From positions 1 to 34,710 of the forward strand of contig CAKOYV010000013.1 in assembly GCA_934131005.1 (NCBI GenBank): a stretch of 34,710 bases of DNA, read 5' to 3'. The stretch is from an uncultured Bacilli bacterium (GTDB taxonomy: Bacteria; Bacillota_I; Bacilli_A; RF39; UBA660). A program made the position numbers and the translations under genes. This document shows positions 1-6,753 of the stretch, one piece after another. Each line of letters begins with the position of its first letter. The stretch's first letter is position 1. The notes below the pieces were generated by a model, which was not told where the DNA came from, made no database searches, and saw only the letters and a program-made list of their open reading frames with translations.

Positions 1-130
1 ATTGCTTAAGAAGATATTATATATGTTTCTAAAACTTATTGCACATTAATTGTGCACTTTCAATAAAAATCTACAATGTCAAAAAATTCTTTCGAATTTG
101 AGAAAATATCTTCCAAACATCCTAATTATA

Positions 131-139
131 TGTTATAAT
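131..139 (+). promoter_or_regulatory. Extended -10 promoter of the rpsF operon
   Basis: The sequence TGTTATAAT is a perfect extended -10 element (TG at 131-132, TATAAT at 134-139). I see no convincing -35 17 bp upstream. It lies 68 bp before the rpsF start, leaving room for a structured leader. Upstream, 1-130 holds only a small hairpin (41-45 with 51-55) and no gene that I can support. Confidence 0.65.
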
Positions 140-146
140 AACACCT

Positions 147-200
147 GAGCGAAAGCTCCTTGCTTGATTTTTTATCAAGCCGATAGTCCAAAAGGAGGTG
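147..200 (+). promoter_or_regulatory. rpsF leader, probable S6:S18 autoregulatory RNA
   Basis: Two hairpins sit between promoter and start codon. The first has stem 147-150/155-158 closed by a GAAA tetraloop. The second has stem 162-168/174-180 with a T5 loop, and its 3' side runs into CCGATAG (180-186). A CCG at the 3' edge of such a hairpin is the recognition feature of the known S6:S18 leader motif. The CCTT at about 158-161 could pair with AAGG of the ribosome binding site, so ligand binding could hide it. The assignment rests on position and motif; folding was done by eye. Confidence 0.5.
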
Positions 201-206
201 TAAACG

Positions 207-497
207 ATGAATAAATACGAAATTATGTTTATTGTAAGACCAGATGTAGATGAAGAAGTAAGAAAAAGCACTGTTAAAGCATTAGAAAAAGCTCTAACAG
301 ATAATAAAGCAACAATTACTTTATCAAAAGAACTAGGCCAAAAAGAATTTGCTTATGAAATAAAGAAAATGAAATCTGGTTACTACTACCTATATAATAT
401 AGAAACTAATGATGATGCTGCTATCAAAGAATTTGATCGTGTAGCTCATATTGATGAAAATGTAGTTAGACATTTGATTTTAAATATCGAGAATTAG
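207..497 (+). CDS. rpsF: 30S ribosomal protein S6
   Basis: The 96-residue product has the typical S6 beginning (NKYEIMFIVRPD) and the ferredoxin-like fold pattern with an AYEIKKMKSGYYYLY strand in the middle. Length is normal for the family. S6 binds 16S rRNA as a heterodimer with S18 in the platform of the 30S subunit. A strong AAAGGAGG lies just before the ATG. It is the first gene of a three-gene operon with ssb and rpsR, the order found across Bacilli, and is probably under feedback control through the leader upstream. Confidence 0.97.
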   Translation: MNKYEIMFIVRPDVDEEVRKSTVKALEKALTDNKATITLSKELGQKEFAYEIKKMKSGYYYLYNIETNDDAAIKEFDRVAHIDENVVRHLILNIEN

Positions 498-510
498 GAG
501 ATATACAAAT

Positions 511-1023
511 ATGAATAAAGCAATTTTAATTGGAAGATTAACTAGAGATCCTGAATTAAGATACACAAGTTCTAATAGAGCTGTATGCCAATTTACTGTA
601 GCAATCGATAGACCATTTACAAATCAAGCTAGTGGTCAAAGGGAAGCTGACTTTATCAATGTTGTTGCATGGGATAAAACAGGTGAAAATGTTGGCAAAT
701 ACATGTCTAAAGGAAGATTAATTGCTGTAGAAGGAAGGATCCAAACTAGAAATTACGAAAATAACGAAGGTAGAAGAGTGTATGTCACAGAAGTTATAGC
801 TAATAATGTTCAATTCTTAGAATCAAGAAACACACAAAATAATGATAATAATTCATTTAATGCTATGCCAGAGCCACCAGTAGAAAAAACACCTTATGAT
901 TTTGCTGATGATAGCTCTAATAATTCAACTTCTGCTAAAGAAGATACTATGGATGCATCAAAAGATCCATTTGCATCATTCGGTGAGCAAGTTGAAATAA
1001 GTGACAACGATCTACCATTTTAA
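511..1023 (+). CDS. ssb: Single-stranded DNA-binding protein
   Basis: The 170-residue protein begins with the SSB OB-fold (MNKAILIGRLTRDPELRYT; later FINVVAWDKTGENVGKYM and GRIQTRNYEN). A low-complexity Asn/Ser-rich linker covers about residues 108-155. It ends in the acidic tip DNDLPF, which recruits repair and replication partners. It coats single-stranded DNA during replication, repair and recombination. It starts 13 bases after rpsF and is followed by rpsR at 21 bases, so the three genes are cotranscribed. Nothing is missing compared with the family. Confidence 0.97.
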   Translation: MNKAILIGRLTRDPELRYTSSNRAVCQFTVAIDRPFTNQASGQREADFINVVAWDKTGENVGKYMSKGRLIAVEGRIQTRNYENNEGRRVYVTEVIANNVQFLESRNTQNNDNNSFNAMPEPPVEKTPYDFADDSSNNSTSAKEDTMDASKDPFASFGEQVEISDNDLPF

Positions 1024-1044
1024 TTCAAAAAAGGAGGAATAATA

Positions 1045-1263
1045 ATGGCAGGATTCGGTAATAGAAAAAGAAAAAAGATTTGTCATATGTGTGCTGGAAA
1101 AACTGTAAATTATAAAGATGTACCTATCATTTTAAAGTATGTTGGTGATAGTGGAAAAATTTTACCAAGAAGATTTACTGGTACATGTGCTAAGCACCAA
1201 AGAGAAGTTGCAAAACAAGTAAAATTAGCAAGATTTATGGGCTTCATTCCATTTTGTAAATAA
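1045..1263 (+). CDS. rpsR: 30S ribosomal protein S18
   Basis: The 72-residue protein contains the S18 core (GKILPRRFTGTCAKHQR, then KLARFMGFIPF). It also keeps a CxxC near the N-terminus (CHMC) and a Cys in TGTCAKH, which suggests the zinc-binding variant of S18. It partners S6 in the 30S platform. The start has an AAAGGAGG eight bases upstream. It is the last gene of the rpsF operon and is followed immediately by a terminator hairpin. Confidence 0.96.
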   Translation: MAGFGNRKRKKICHMCAGKTVNYKDVPIILKYVGDSGKILPRRFTGTCAKHQREVAKQVKLARFMGFIPFCK

Positions 1264-1265
1264 TT

Positions 1266-1290
1266 AGAGTACACAATGTACTCTTCTTTT
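1266..1290 (+). terminator. Intrinsic terminator after rpsR
   Basis: An 8-bp perfect stem (1266-1273 with 1277-1284, loop CAA) is followed by TCTTTT. The short T-tract suggests it may be leaky and allow some readthrough into the lipid kinase gene. Confidence 0.6.
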
Positions 1291-1316
1291 AATTTCATAA
1301 AAAAGGAGGGATTCAA

Positions 1317-2240
1317 ATAAAAAAATGTGTATTAATTTATAATCCCAACTCTGGTAAAGTACATCTAAAAGAATACATTCCAGAAATTATTAAAATAGTA
1401 AAAAAACATAATTACACCACTCAAATAATCTTAACAAAATATAAAGCTCATGCTATAGAAATAGTAAAAAATCTAGAAAAAGTTGATTTAGTTATGTCCT
1501 TTGGTGGTGATGGAACATTCAATGAAGTAATGACAGGTAATTTTCAAAGAAAAGAAAAATTATTATTAACCCATATCCCAGTTGGAACAACTAATGATAT
1601 AGGTGCAATGTTAGGATATAGTAAAAATATTTTAGATAACGTAAAAAAATCATTAAATGGTGTAGTTAAAGAATTTGATATAGGTCTAATAAATAATCAT
1701 CCATTTATTTATGTAGCAGGCATAGGAAAATTTACTAATTTATCCTACGAAACTCCCAGAAATTTAAAAAAGAAAATTGGCCATTTAGCTTATATAAAAG
1801 AGGGAATAAAATCTTTTTTTCAAAAAACAAAAATACATGATATATCATATGAAATAGATGGCGAAAAATATCGAGGCTTATTTTCATTAGTTCTAATATC
1901 TAATGCCAATCATATAGCGGGTATAAGGAATGTTTATAAAGATGTAAAACTAGATGATGACCAATTTGAAATAGTATTTTGCAATATCAAAAAGAAAAAA
2001 GAAATTATTAAAACATTATATTTTTTAACTATGTATGATCGTACAAAAGTACCAGGTTTTTATTTTTATAGAACCAATAATATTAAAATAAAAATAAATA
2101 ACGCTGAAGATGAATCCTGGTGTATAGATGGTGAAAAATTAAAAAAATCTCCCGATAATATATATAACATAAAAATAGAAAATAAAGTAAAAATATTAAT
2201 CCCAAAGAAAAATATCAAAAAATTATTTAAAAACAATTAA
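1317..2240 (+). CDS. YegS/DgkB-type lipid kinase with apparent ATA start
   Basis: The reading frame encodes a diacylglycerol-kinase catalytic domain protein of about 307 residues. Visible motifs are the N-terminal IYNPNSGK, the nucleotide-binding GGDGTFNEV, PVGTTNDIG, and WCIDGEKL near the C-terminus. This family phosphorylates diacylglycerol or related lipids at the membrane and recycles lipid precursors. The start is odd. The first in-frame ATG (1494) lies inside the conserved core and would remove the NPNSGK strand. The frame is open back to ATA AAA AAA TGT at 1317, and an AAAGGAGGG at 1302-1310 sits at ideal distance from that ATA. No ATG, GTG or TTG lies between. Either ATA is used as a start or an ATG has mutated. 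Function is confident; the exact start is inference. Confidence 0.85.
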   Translation: MKKCVLIYNPNSGKVHLKEYIPEIIKIVKKHNYTTQIILTKYKAHAIEIVKNLEKVDLVMSFGGDGTFNEVMTGNFQRKEKLLLTHIPVGTTNDIGAMLGYSKNILDNVKKSLNGVVKEFDIGLINNHPFIYVAGIGKFTNLSYETPRNLKKKIGHLAYIKEGIKSFFQKTKIHDISYEIDGEKYRGLFSLVLISNANHIAGIRNVYKDVKLDDDQFEIVFCNIKKKKEIIKTLYFLTMYDRTKVPGFYFYRTNNIKIKINNAEDESWCIDGEKLKKSPDNIYNIKIENKVKILIPKKNIKKLFKNN

Positions 2241-2275
2241 TACTTATTAACGCAATGAATATTAATTGTTTTTTT
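2233..2275 (+). terminator. Intrinsic terminator after the lipid kinase gene
   Basis: A 10-bp perfect stem (2233-2242 with 2260-2269) is followed by T6. The left arm contains the TAA stop codon of the lipid kinase gene. Confidence 0.75.
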
Positions 2276-2345
2276 ATCGTATATACACCTTATAGATAAA
2301 GTTTTGTAAAATAGATTAAAAAGATTTACTTTTTAAAAAATCTTG

Positions 2346-2354
2346 TGTTATAAT
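2346..2354 (+). promoter_or_regulatory. Extended -10 promoter of the FIST gene
   Basis: TGTTATAAT forms a perfect extended -10. The -35 position reads TTACTT, a weak match. An inverted repeat AATACC/GGTATT lies between the promoter and the AAGGAGG ribosome binding site and might be an operator. Confidence 0.6.
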
Positions 2355-2410
2355 CTAACTATAATACCAAGGGTATTATCAATCTATATTATAACTAAGG
2401 AGGTTATATA

Positions 2411-3571
2411 ATGTTAAAATCAAAAGTAGGTTATAGTAAAAAAATTGATGCATATGAGGCAGGTGTAGAAACTGCTAAATTAGCATCAGAAGGTTTAAGC
2501 CCTAAAATAGGACTAATGTTTAATTCAGTAGGATATGATCAAAAGAAATTAATGGAAGGTATTAAGTCTGTTATGCCTGATACTGATGTTATTGGATGTA
2601 CAACATCAGCAGGAATATTAGTTCCAGAAGGTTATATGATTGATGAGACAGGAACTGCTGAAATGCTAACATTAGATGATTCTGATATGACAGTAGCATG
2701 TTATGGTATGCCTAAAGGAAAAAGTGCTAGAGAAACTGGTCGTGAAGTAGCCCTAAAAGCTTTAGAAAAAGCAGGATTAGACTATGCACCAGATTATTTC
2801 TTTATGAGTGCATCACCTGCCGAAGAAGAAGAATATATTAAAGGTATTCAAGATGTAATAGGTAGAGTACCATGTTTTGGTGGAAGTGCTGCTGATAATA
2901 CAGTAGAAGGAAAATGGTCAATTTTCTATAATGATACTGTATATAATGATGGTGTAGTAGCTGCATTCTTCTATACAGGAAAAGATATTACAACTGTATA
3001 TACTGGAGCTTATAAAGAAACTAAAGATATGGGAATTATCACAAAGTTAAATAGTGTTAGAGTATTAGCAGAAATCGATGGAGAGCCAGCTTTAGACAAA
3101 TATAAAAAATGGCGTGGTCTTAAAGATGAAGATGTTACTGGTGGAAACTTATTAGTTACTACTATTACAAGTCCATTAGGTGTAAAAGATAGATTAGGAA
3201 ATCTAGTAGCAATTCGTCACCCAATGAATGGAAATGAAGATAAATCAATGAATATTGGAGCAAATTTAGCTGAAGGAACAGCTATAATTAGAATGGAAGC
3301 TAGTGTTGATGAATTAATTAAATCAGTACCAGAAACATTAAAAGAATTAAAGAAAAAATGTCCAAATGCTGGAGCATATTTATTAGTTCACTGTGGTGGA
3401 CGTAGATTAGGAATCGGCGACAGAATGAACGAAGTATACGAAGCACTTAAAAAAGAGGCTGGAGATGTACCATTTATAACTACATTTACTTTTGGTGAAT
3501 ATGGTTATGCTGATGATCAAGCAAATACAACTGGTGGATTAATGTTATCATTCACAGCATTTGAAAAATAA
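2411..3571 (+). CDS. FIST N/C domain sensory protein
   Basis: The 386-residue protein has the FIST N-terminal domain (about 1-200; VIGCTTSAGILVPEGY and PCFGGSAADN are typical) followed by the FIST C-terminal domain (about 215-380; ANTTGGLMLSFTAFE at the end). FIST is a predicted small-ligand sensor domain, probably for amino acids or their derivatives, found with signalling proteins. Here it stands alone with no kinase, cyclase or receptor domain and no signal peptide, so it would be a free cytoplasmic binding protein. It has its own promoter and terminator and is monocistronic. The ligand cannot be read from sequence. Codon use is somewhat richer in GGA/GCA than in its neighbours, consistent with good expression. 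Confidence 0.85.
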   Translation: MLKSKVGYSKKIDAYEAGVETAKLASEGLSPKIGLMFNSVGYDQKKLMEGIKSVMPDTDVIGCTTSAGILVPEGYMIDETGTAEMLTLDDSDMTVACYGMPKGKSARETGREVALKALEKAGLDYAPDYFFMSASPAEEEEYIKGIQDVIGRVPCFGGSAADNTVEGKWSIFYNDTVYNDGVVAAFFYTGKDITTVYTGAYKETKDMGIITKLNSVRVLAEIDGEPALDKYKKWRGLKDEDVTGGNLLVTTITSPLGVKDRLGNLVAIRHPMNGNEDKSMNIGANLAEGTAIIRMEASVDELIKSVPETLKELKKKCPNAGAYLLVHCGGRRLGIGDRMNEVYEALKKEAGDVPFITTFTFGEYGYADDQANTTGGLMLSFTAFEK

Positions 3572-3634
3572 AATAGAATAAAAGGGAATTTTAGGTGATA
3601 TAGCACCAATTAATATCAAAAAGATTAAACTAAC

Positions 3635-3671
3635 AAAAAAAGTAGAACCGAGAAAAGGTTTTACTTTTTTA
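3635..3671 (+). terminator. Intrinsic terminator after the FIST gene
   Basis: The A-rich left arm ending GTAGAACC (to 3648) pairs with GGTTTTAC and a T6 tract (3657-3670), with one G-U pair. Confidence 0.75.
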
Positions 3672-3698
3672 TTTATTGGTAAATAAAGTAGAAAATTA

Positions 3699-3707
3699 TG
3701 TTATAAT
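3699..3707 (+). promoter_or_regulatory. Extended -10 promoter of the HipA-like/HIRAN pair
   Basis: TGTTATAAT lies 21 bp before the kinase start, so the leader is very short. No clear -35 is visible. Confidence 0.6.
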
Positions 3708-3728
3708 TAATATACTACAGGTGATAAG

Positions 3729-4584
3729 ATGGAAAAATATGATATTAAAGAAGTTGGACAAGATTTTAAATTTCTACAAAATGACCCTATTGTTCGTGGC
3801 TCAAGAAAAAAATTATTAACGATAAATAAAAACAATGAACTTGCAATGTTTAAATATGAAAGAGAAGATTATGTTTGTAGTGAAGCGTGTTCTGAAAAAA
3901 TAGCATATGAGCTTGCGAAAACACTTGGATTTGAATGTGCCAAAATAGATTTAGCACATGATAGTGCAGGAAAAATAGGAGTTTTAAATTATTATTTTTC
4001 TGACAGATTTACTTCTCCACATACAGACATAATAGCTTACTTAAATAAAGATTCAAGTGAAAGAAAAAATTATTATACAGTATCTAATATAAAATCAATA
4101 TTAGATGATATAGATAAAGATTTATTTAAAGGCTTTATTAGAATAATGATTTTTGATGCTTTAATAGGTGAACAAGATAGACATGAAGAAAATTGGGGAA
4201 TTATAGAAAAAAAGTGGAAAACCATATATATCTCCTTTATATGATAACGGTGATAGTTTATTAAGAGAATTTAGAAATCCCCAAAATTTCCAAAAGTATT
4301 ACGATGGAATAAAGAGTTTTGATGCATATATCGAAAGAAGCAAAACGATAATATATAAAGAAAATAATATATCAAGATATAAACATTTTGAACTAATTCA
4401 ATATTTATTTGATAACTTTCCAGCATTGGTTATTCCTGAAATCAAAAAAATAAGTATTTTAACGGATGAAATAATAGAAAAAATAGTTAACCAAATACCA
4501 AATGAATTATTGACTAATGAACATAAAAAATATATAATACTATATCTAATTAAACGAAGAGACATATTATTAAATATAAAATAG
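3729..4584 (+). pseudogene. HipA-like Ser/Thr kinase, frameshifted in a 7-A tract
   Basis: The first 161 or so codons read as a HipA-family kinase core. A nucleotide-binding Lys lies in LAMFKYER, helix residues follow in SEACSEKIAYELAKTLGF, and the catalytic loop reads FDALIGEQDRHEENWG. At the A7 tract 4206-4212 the frame is lost and a TGA follows at 4242. In the +1 frame the family sequence resumes at once (GKPYISPLYDNGDSL, containing the metal-binding Asp) and runs to TAG at 4582-4584. Six instead of seven A would give one 284-residue protein. So this is a real single-base mutation, a phase-variable tract, or a read error. As written, the product lacks the metal-binding segment and would be inactive. 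HipA kinases phosphorylate tRNA synthetases or similar targets in toxin-antitoxin systems. No HipB-type DNA-binding gene is seen upstream. Confidence 0.8.
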
Positions 4585-4594
4585 AGGTGAAAAA

Positions 4595-5275
4595 ATGAAA
4601 GATGAATTATGGTTAATTTGGAAAGAGCCTATTACTAGAAGAAGATACAAAATAGGAACCTTATATAGAGAAAATAATATATATAAATTTAATTATATTA
4701 CCCCAGAATTAAATGATGCTAAAAAGGAAGGATTTAAATATTTTCCAGGTTTTGAAGATTTAACTAAAGCATATAAAAGTAAAAATTTATTTCCAAATAT
4801 TTTGACAAGATTACCAAATGTAACAAGACCAGACTATTTAGAAATTCTTAATCGTTACAACTTGGAAAAAGACTCAGATAATTTTGAAATTTTAAAAGCA
4901 ACACGAGGGAGAACAATTACTGATAATTATGAATTTGTCCCCGCTTTTGATTCAAGAAAAATTGAATTTGATGTAGCTGGAACAAGTCATTGTAAAGACA
5001 TTAATGAATGTAAAGAATATCTTAAAATTAATAAAAAATTATATTTAGAACCAGAACCTACTAATATCAAGGACGAAAATGCAATTAAAATTATTTTTAG
5101 AGAAAAAGATAAACAATTTCAGCTAGGCTATGTTCCAAGATATTATAGCAAAGAATTATTAGAAAAATTAAATCAGGGTGTTGAATATTCAGCTATGATT
5201 CAAAGTTTAAATTTAGAATCACAATTAAGTGATGAAAATATTACAGCAAATGTTAAATTAATTCTTAATGTTTAA
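4595..5275 (+). CDS. HipA N-lobe-like / HIRAN domain protein
   Basis: The 226-residue protein starts ten bases after the kinase gene and has its own AGAGGTG site. Residues about 1-115 resemble the N-terminal subdomain of HipA: a strand-rich start (RRRYKIGTLY, YKFNYI), then a loop with LFPNILTRLP and a helical part ending in ILKATRGRTITDNY. Residues about 125-226 form a HIRAN domain (FDVAGTSHC, then LEPEPTNIKDENAI and LGYVPRYYS). In related genomes HIRAN binds DNA ends or accompanies nucleic-acid enzymes. The arrangement looks like a HipA split in two, as in HipBST where the small HipS subunit corresponds to the missing N-lobe and acts as antitoxin. That role here is inference from order and similarity. 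Confidence 0.75.
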   Translation: MKDELWLIWKEPITRRRYKIGTLYRENNIYKFNYITPELNDAKKEGFKYFPGFEDLTKAYKSKNLFPNILTRLPNVTRPDYLEILNRYNLEKDSDNFEILKATRGRTITDNYEFVPAFDSRKIEFDVAGTSHCKDINECKEYLKINKKLYLEPEPTNIKDENAIKIIFREKDKQFQLGYVPRYYSKELLEKLNQGVEYSAMIQSLNLESQLSDENITANVKLILNV

Positions 5276-5365
5276 TTAATATGTATTATTGTAATTTTTA
5301 TTTAAATTATTATGCCTCAATTTAAAGGCTTTTTTATTTTTTATATCAAAGATAACTTTATTATA

Positions 5366-5401
5366 ACTAAAAAATAGTGTTGTATAATTTTCAACACTAT
5401 T
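5366..5401 (-). terminator. Intrinsic terminator of the leftward rhodanese-like gene
   Basis: A 10-bp perfect inverted repeat (5373-5382 with 5392-5401) is flanked by A-residues at 5366-5372, which become the T-tract on the minus strand. A weaker stem (GCCT/AGGC plus T6, about 5317-5340) on the plus strand probably ends the HIRAN transcript. Confidence 0.7.
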
Positions 5402-5429
5402 AATCAAAGAATATCAAATTAATTTTTAT

Positions 5430-5801
5430 TTATTTCCAATTATCACTTTTACCTAAATCATAAATATTCTTATAACCAAGTTTTTTCAATTTAGAAATAC
5501 CTTCATCATTATTTCCATTGCTACTGTATACAATAATAATATTATTACTATCAGTAAAATTTTTACTAGCACTATCCTCGCTAATATTATTAATAGGCAT
5601 TGAAATAGAACCATCAATATGACTACTATCAAAAACATCTTTAGTATCCAAATCAACTAAAATAGCCCCATTATTAATAACTAATTCCTTAGCGTACATA
5701 TAACTAATAGTTCCGTCACTATTAAAATTTTTATTACTATTAGAACCACAACCCGTAATTATTAAAATAAAAATTAAACTAATTAAACATAAATTCTTCA
5801 T
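5430..5801 (-). CDS. Rhodanese-like lipoprotein without catalytic Cys
   Basis: The 123-residue product begins with a lipoprotein signal peptide (MKNLCLISLIFILIITGC; lipobox ITGC). It continues with a rhodanese fold: ILVDLDTKDVFDSSHIDGSI matches the usual D-(V/T)R-x-x-(E/D)-(F/Y)-x-x-GHIxGA pattern. In the active-site loop the expected Cys is replaced (VYSSNGNND), so sulfur transfer is unlikely. It would be a lipid-anchored extracellular protein, perhaps a binding domain. The start was placed at 5801 because GGAGG lies six bases before that ATG; an in-frame ATG at 5813 lacks a site. It is the only leftward gene in this part of the window. Confidence 0.8.
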   Translation of the reverse strand: MKNLCLISLIFILIITGCGSNSNKNFNSDGTISYMYAKELVINNGAILVDLDTKDVFDSSHIDGSISMPINNISEDSASKNFTDSNNIIIVYSSNGNNDEGISKLKKLGYKNIYDLGKSDNWK

Positions 5802-5891
5802 AACTTCCTCCATTATAATTTTAACATATTCAAAAGAAAAAATAAATAAAATCCCATAAAATGGTTAAAATACAAATAAGGAGGCTTTAAG

Positions 5892-6179
5892 ATGATTCAA
5901 AATATAACAACTTATTACATACCTCAAAATATAAATATTCAGCAAGGAAAAATATATAATTTATATCTCAATAAGGTAACTAATTTAGACTTACAAGCAA
6001 TAATTCCTACTAAACATGAAACACTAAATGACATAATACAACCAACAATTACTGAACCTAAAATGATAACTTTAACAGAAGATGAGTATCAAAATATTTT
6101 ATTACTAACTAATAAAACTAGAGAACTTTACGCTCAGAGTAGAGAATTAGAAAAAAAATTAACTAAAGGAAGGAGTTAA
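5892..6179 (+). CDS. Small protein of unknown function
   Basis: A 95-residue protein with an AAGGAGG site eight bases before the ATG. I do not recognise a family. The first half is rich in Ile, Asn, Gln and Thr. The last 40 residues (from ITLTEDEYQNILLLT) look like an amphipathic helix or coiled coil ending in basic residues. There is no signal peptide or membrane segment. It is separated by a single base from the next small gene and must be cotranscribed with it, so the two may act together. Confidence 0.65.
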   Translation: MIQNITTYYIPQNINIQQGKIYNLYLNKVTNLDLQAIIPTKHETLNDIIQPTITEPKMITLTEDEYQNILLLTNKTRELYAQSRELEKKLTKGRS

Positions 6180-6180
6180 T

Positions 6181-6447
6181 ATGAAAGATTATAAGAGAAT
6201 ATCAACGACCCTTGCTAATGGAACAAAAGTTGATTATAATGTTATTTTAACATTTCAAAGTATAATATCTGGTAAAAATTATGTTATATATACAGATAAT
6301 ACATATGACCAAAATAAAAAAATAAGATTTTATGCTGCTGTTTATAATCCAGATTTACCAACTCCTTTTATTGGAGAACCAGTAACTAAAGAAGAGTGGA
6401 CTGAAATAACTAATGCTATCGACAGTGTAATTTTACCAAAATCATAA
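6181..6447 (+). CDS. DUF1292-like (YrzB-type) small protein
   Basis: The 88-residue protein resembles DUF1292: a beta-rich core with TKVDYNVILTFQSIISGKNYVIYTD, an aromatic strand FYAAVYNP, and an acidic helix (EPVTKEEWTEITNAIDSVI). Members are small cytosolic proteins of unknown function, common in Firmicutes near alaS/yrrK. Here that context is absent and it pairs with the preceding small gene; its GGAGTTAATATG site lies inside the end of that gene. Confidence 0.65.
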   Translation: MKDYKRISTTLANGTKVDYNVILTFQSIISGKNYVIYTDNTYDQNKKIRFYAAVYNPDLPTPFIGEPVTKEEWTEITNAIDSVILPKS

Positions 6448-6463
6448 AAATTCACTAAAATAG

Positions 6464-6492
6464 TTGAAAAAAGTGAAAATATGTGGTAAATT
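6464..6492 (+). promoter_or_regulatory. Promoter of tRNA-Trp
   Basis: TTGAAA (6464-6469), a 17-bp spacer and TAAATT (6487-6492) give a plausible sigma-A promoter whose start site would fall about 12 bases before the tRNA. Confidence 0.5.
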
Positions 6493-6511
6493 ATATATGC
6501 ACTGTATTTTT

Positions 6512-6585
6512 AGGGGTGTGGTATAATGGTAGCATAGGAGTCTCCAAAACTTTTGATGGGAGTTCGATTCTCTCCACCCCTGCCA
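6512..6585 (+). tRNA. tRNA-Trp, anticodon CCA
   Basis: A full cloverleaf can be drawn. The acceptor AGGGGTG (6512-6518) pairs with CACCCCT (6575-6581), with G as discriminator and an encoded CCA (6583-6585). The D arm contains ATGGTAG. The anticodon loop CTCCAAA has CCA at 6544-6546. The T arm is GGGAG/CTCTC with TTCGATT. The anticodon stem has two G-U pairs. The CCA anticodon reads UGG only, in line with the absence of in-frame TGA in the window's genes. Confidence 0.95.
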
Positions 6586-6623
6586 GAGAATTTATTTGCT
6601 AAAATAGCAATTTAATATAATTT

Positions 6624-6652
6624 GAATCCTTAATATTAGGGTTCTTTTTTTT
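6624..6652 (+). terminator. Intrinsic terminator after tRNA-Trp
   Basis: GAATCC (6624-6629) pairs with GGGTTC (6639-6644), one G-U pair, loop TTAATATTA, followed by T8. Confidence 0.75.
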
Positions 6653-6730
6653 GTTCACTTAGTTTTTGTGTCAAATATTACTAATTATGACCAATATAAT
6701 GACATTTTTTCATAAATTTGTTACAATTAC

Positions 6731-6736
6731 TATAAT
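6731..6736 (+). promoter_or_regulatory. Probable -10 of the DGR target gene
   Basis: TATAAT lies 17 bases before the ATG, with the -35 position poorly conserved. A second TATAAT occurs at about 6693-6698 and would allow a longer leader. Which one is used cannot be decided here. Confidence 0.4.
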
Positions 6737-6753
6737 AAGAGAGGTAATGTAAT

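Noticed and set aside
4205..4245. Programmed -1 frameshift at A AAA AAG in the HipA-like gene
   Set aside because: A -1 slip leads into a frame without kinase sequence. The kinase resumes in the +1 frame, so a one-base change in the A tract is the better explanation.
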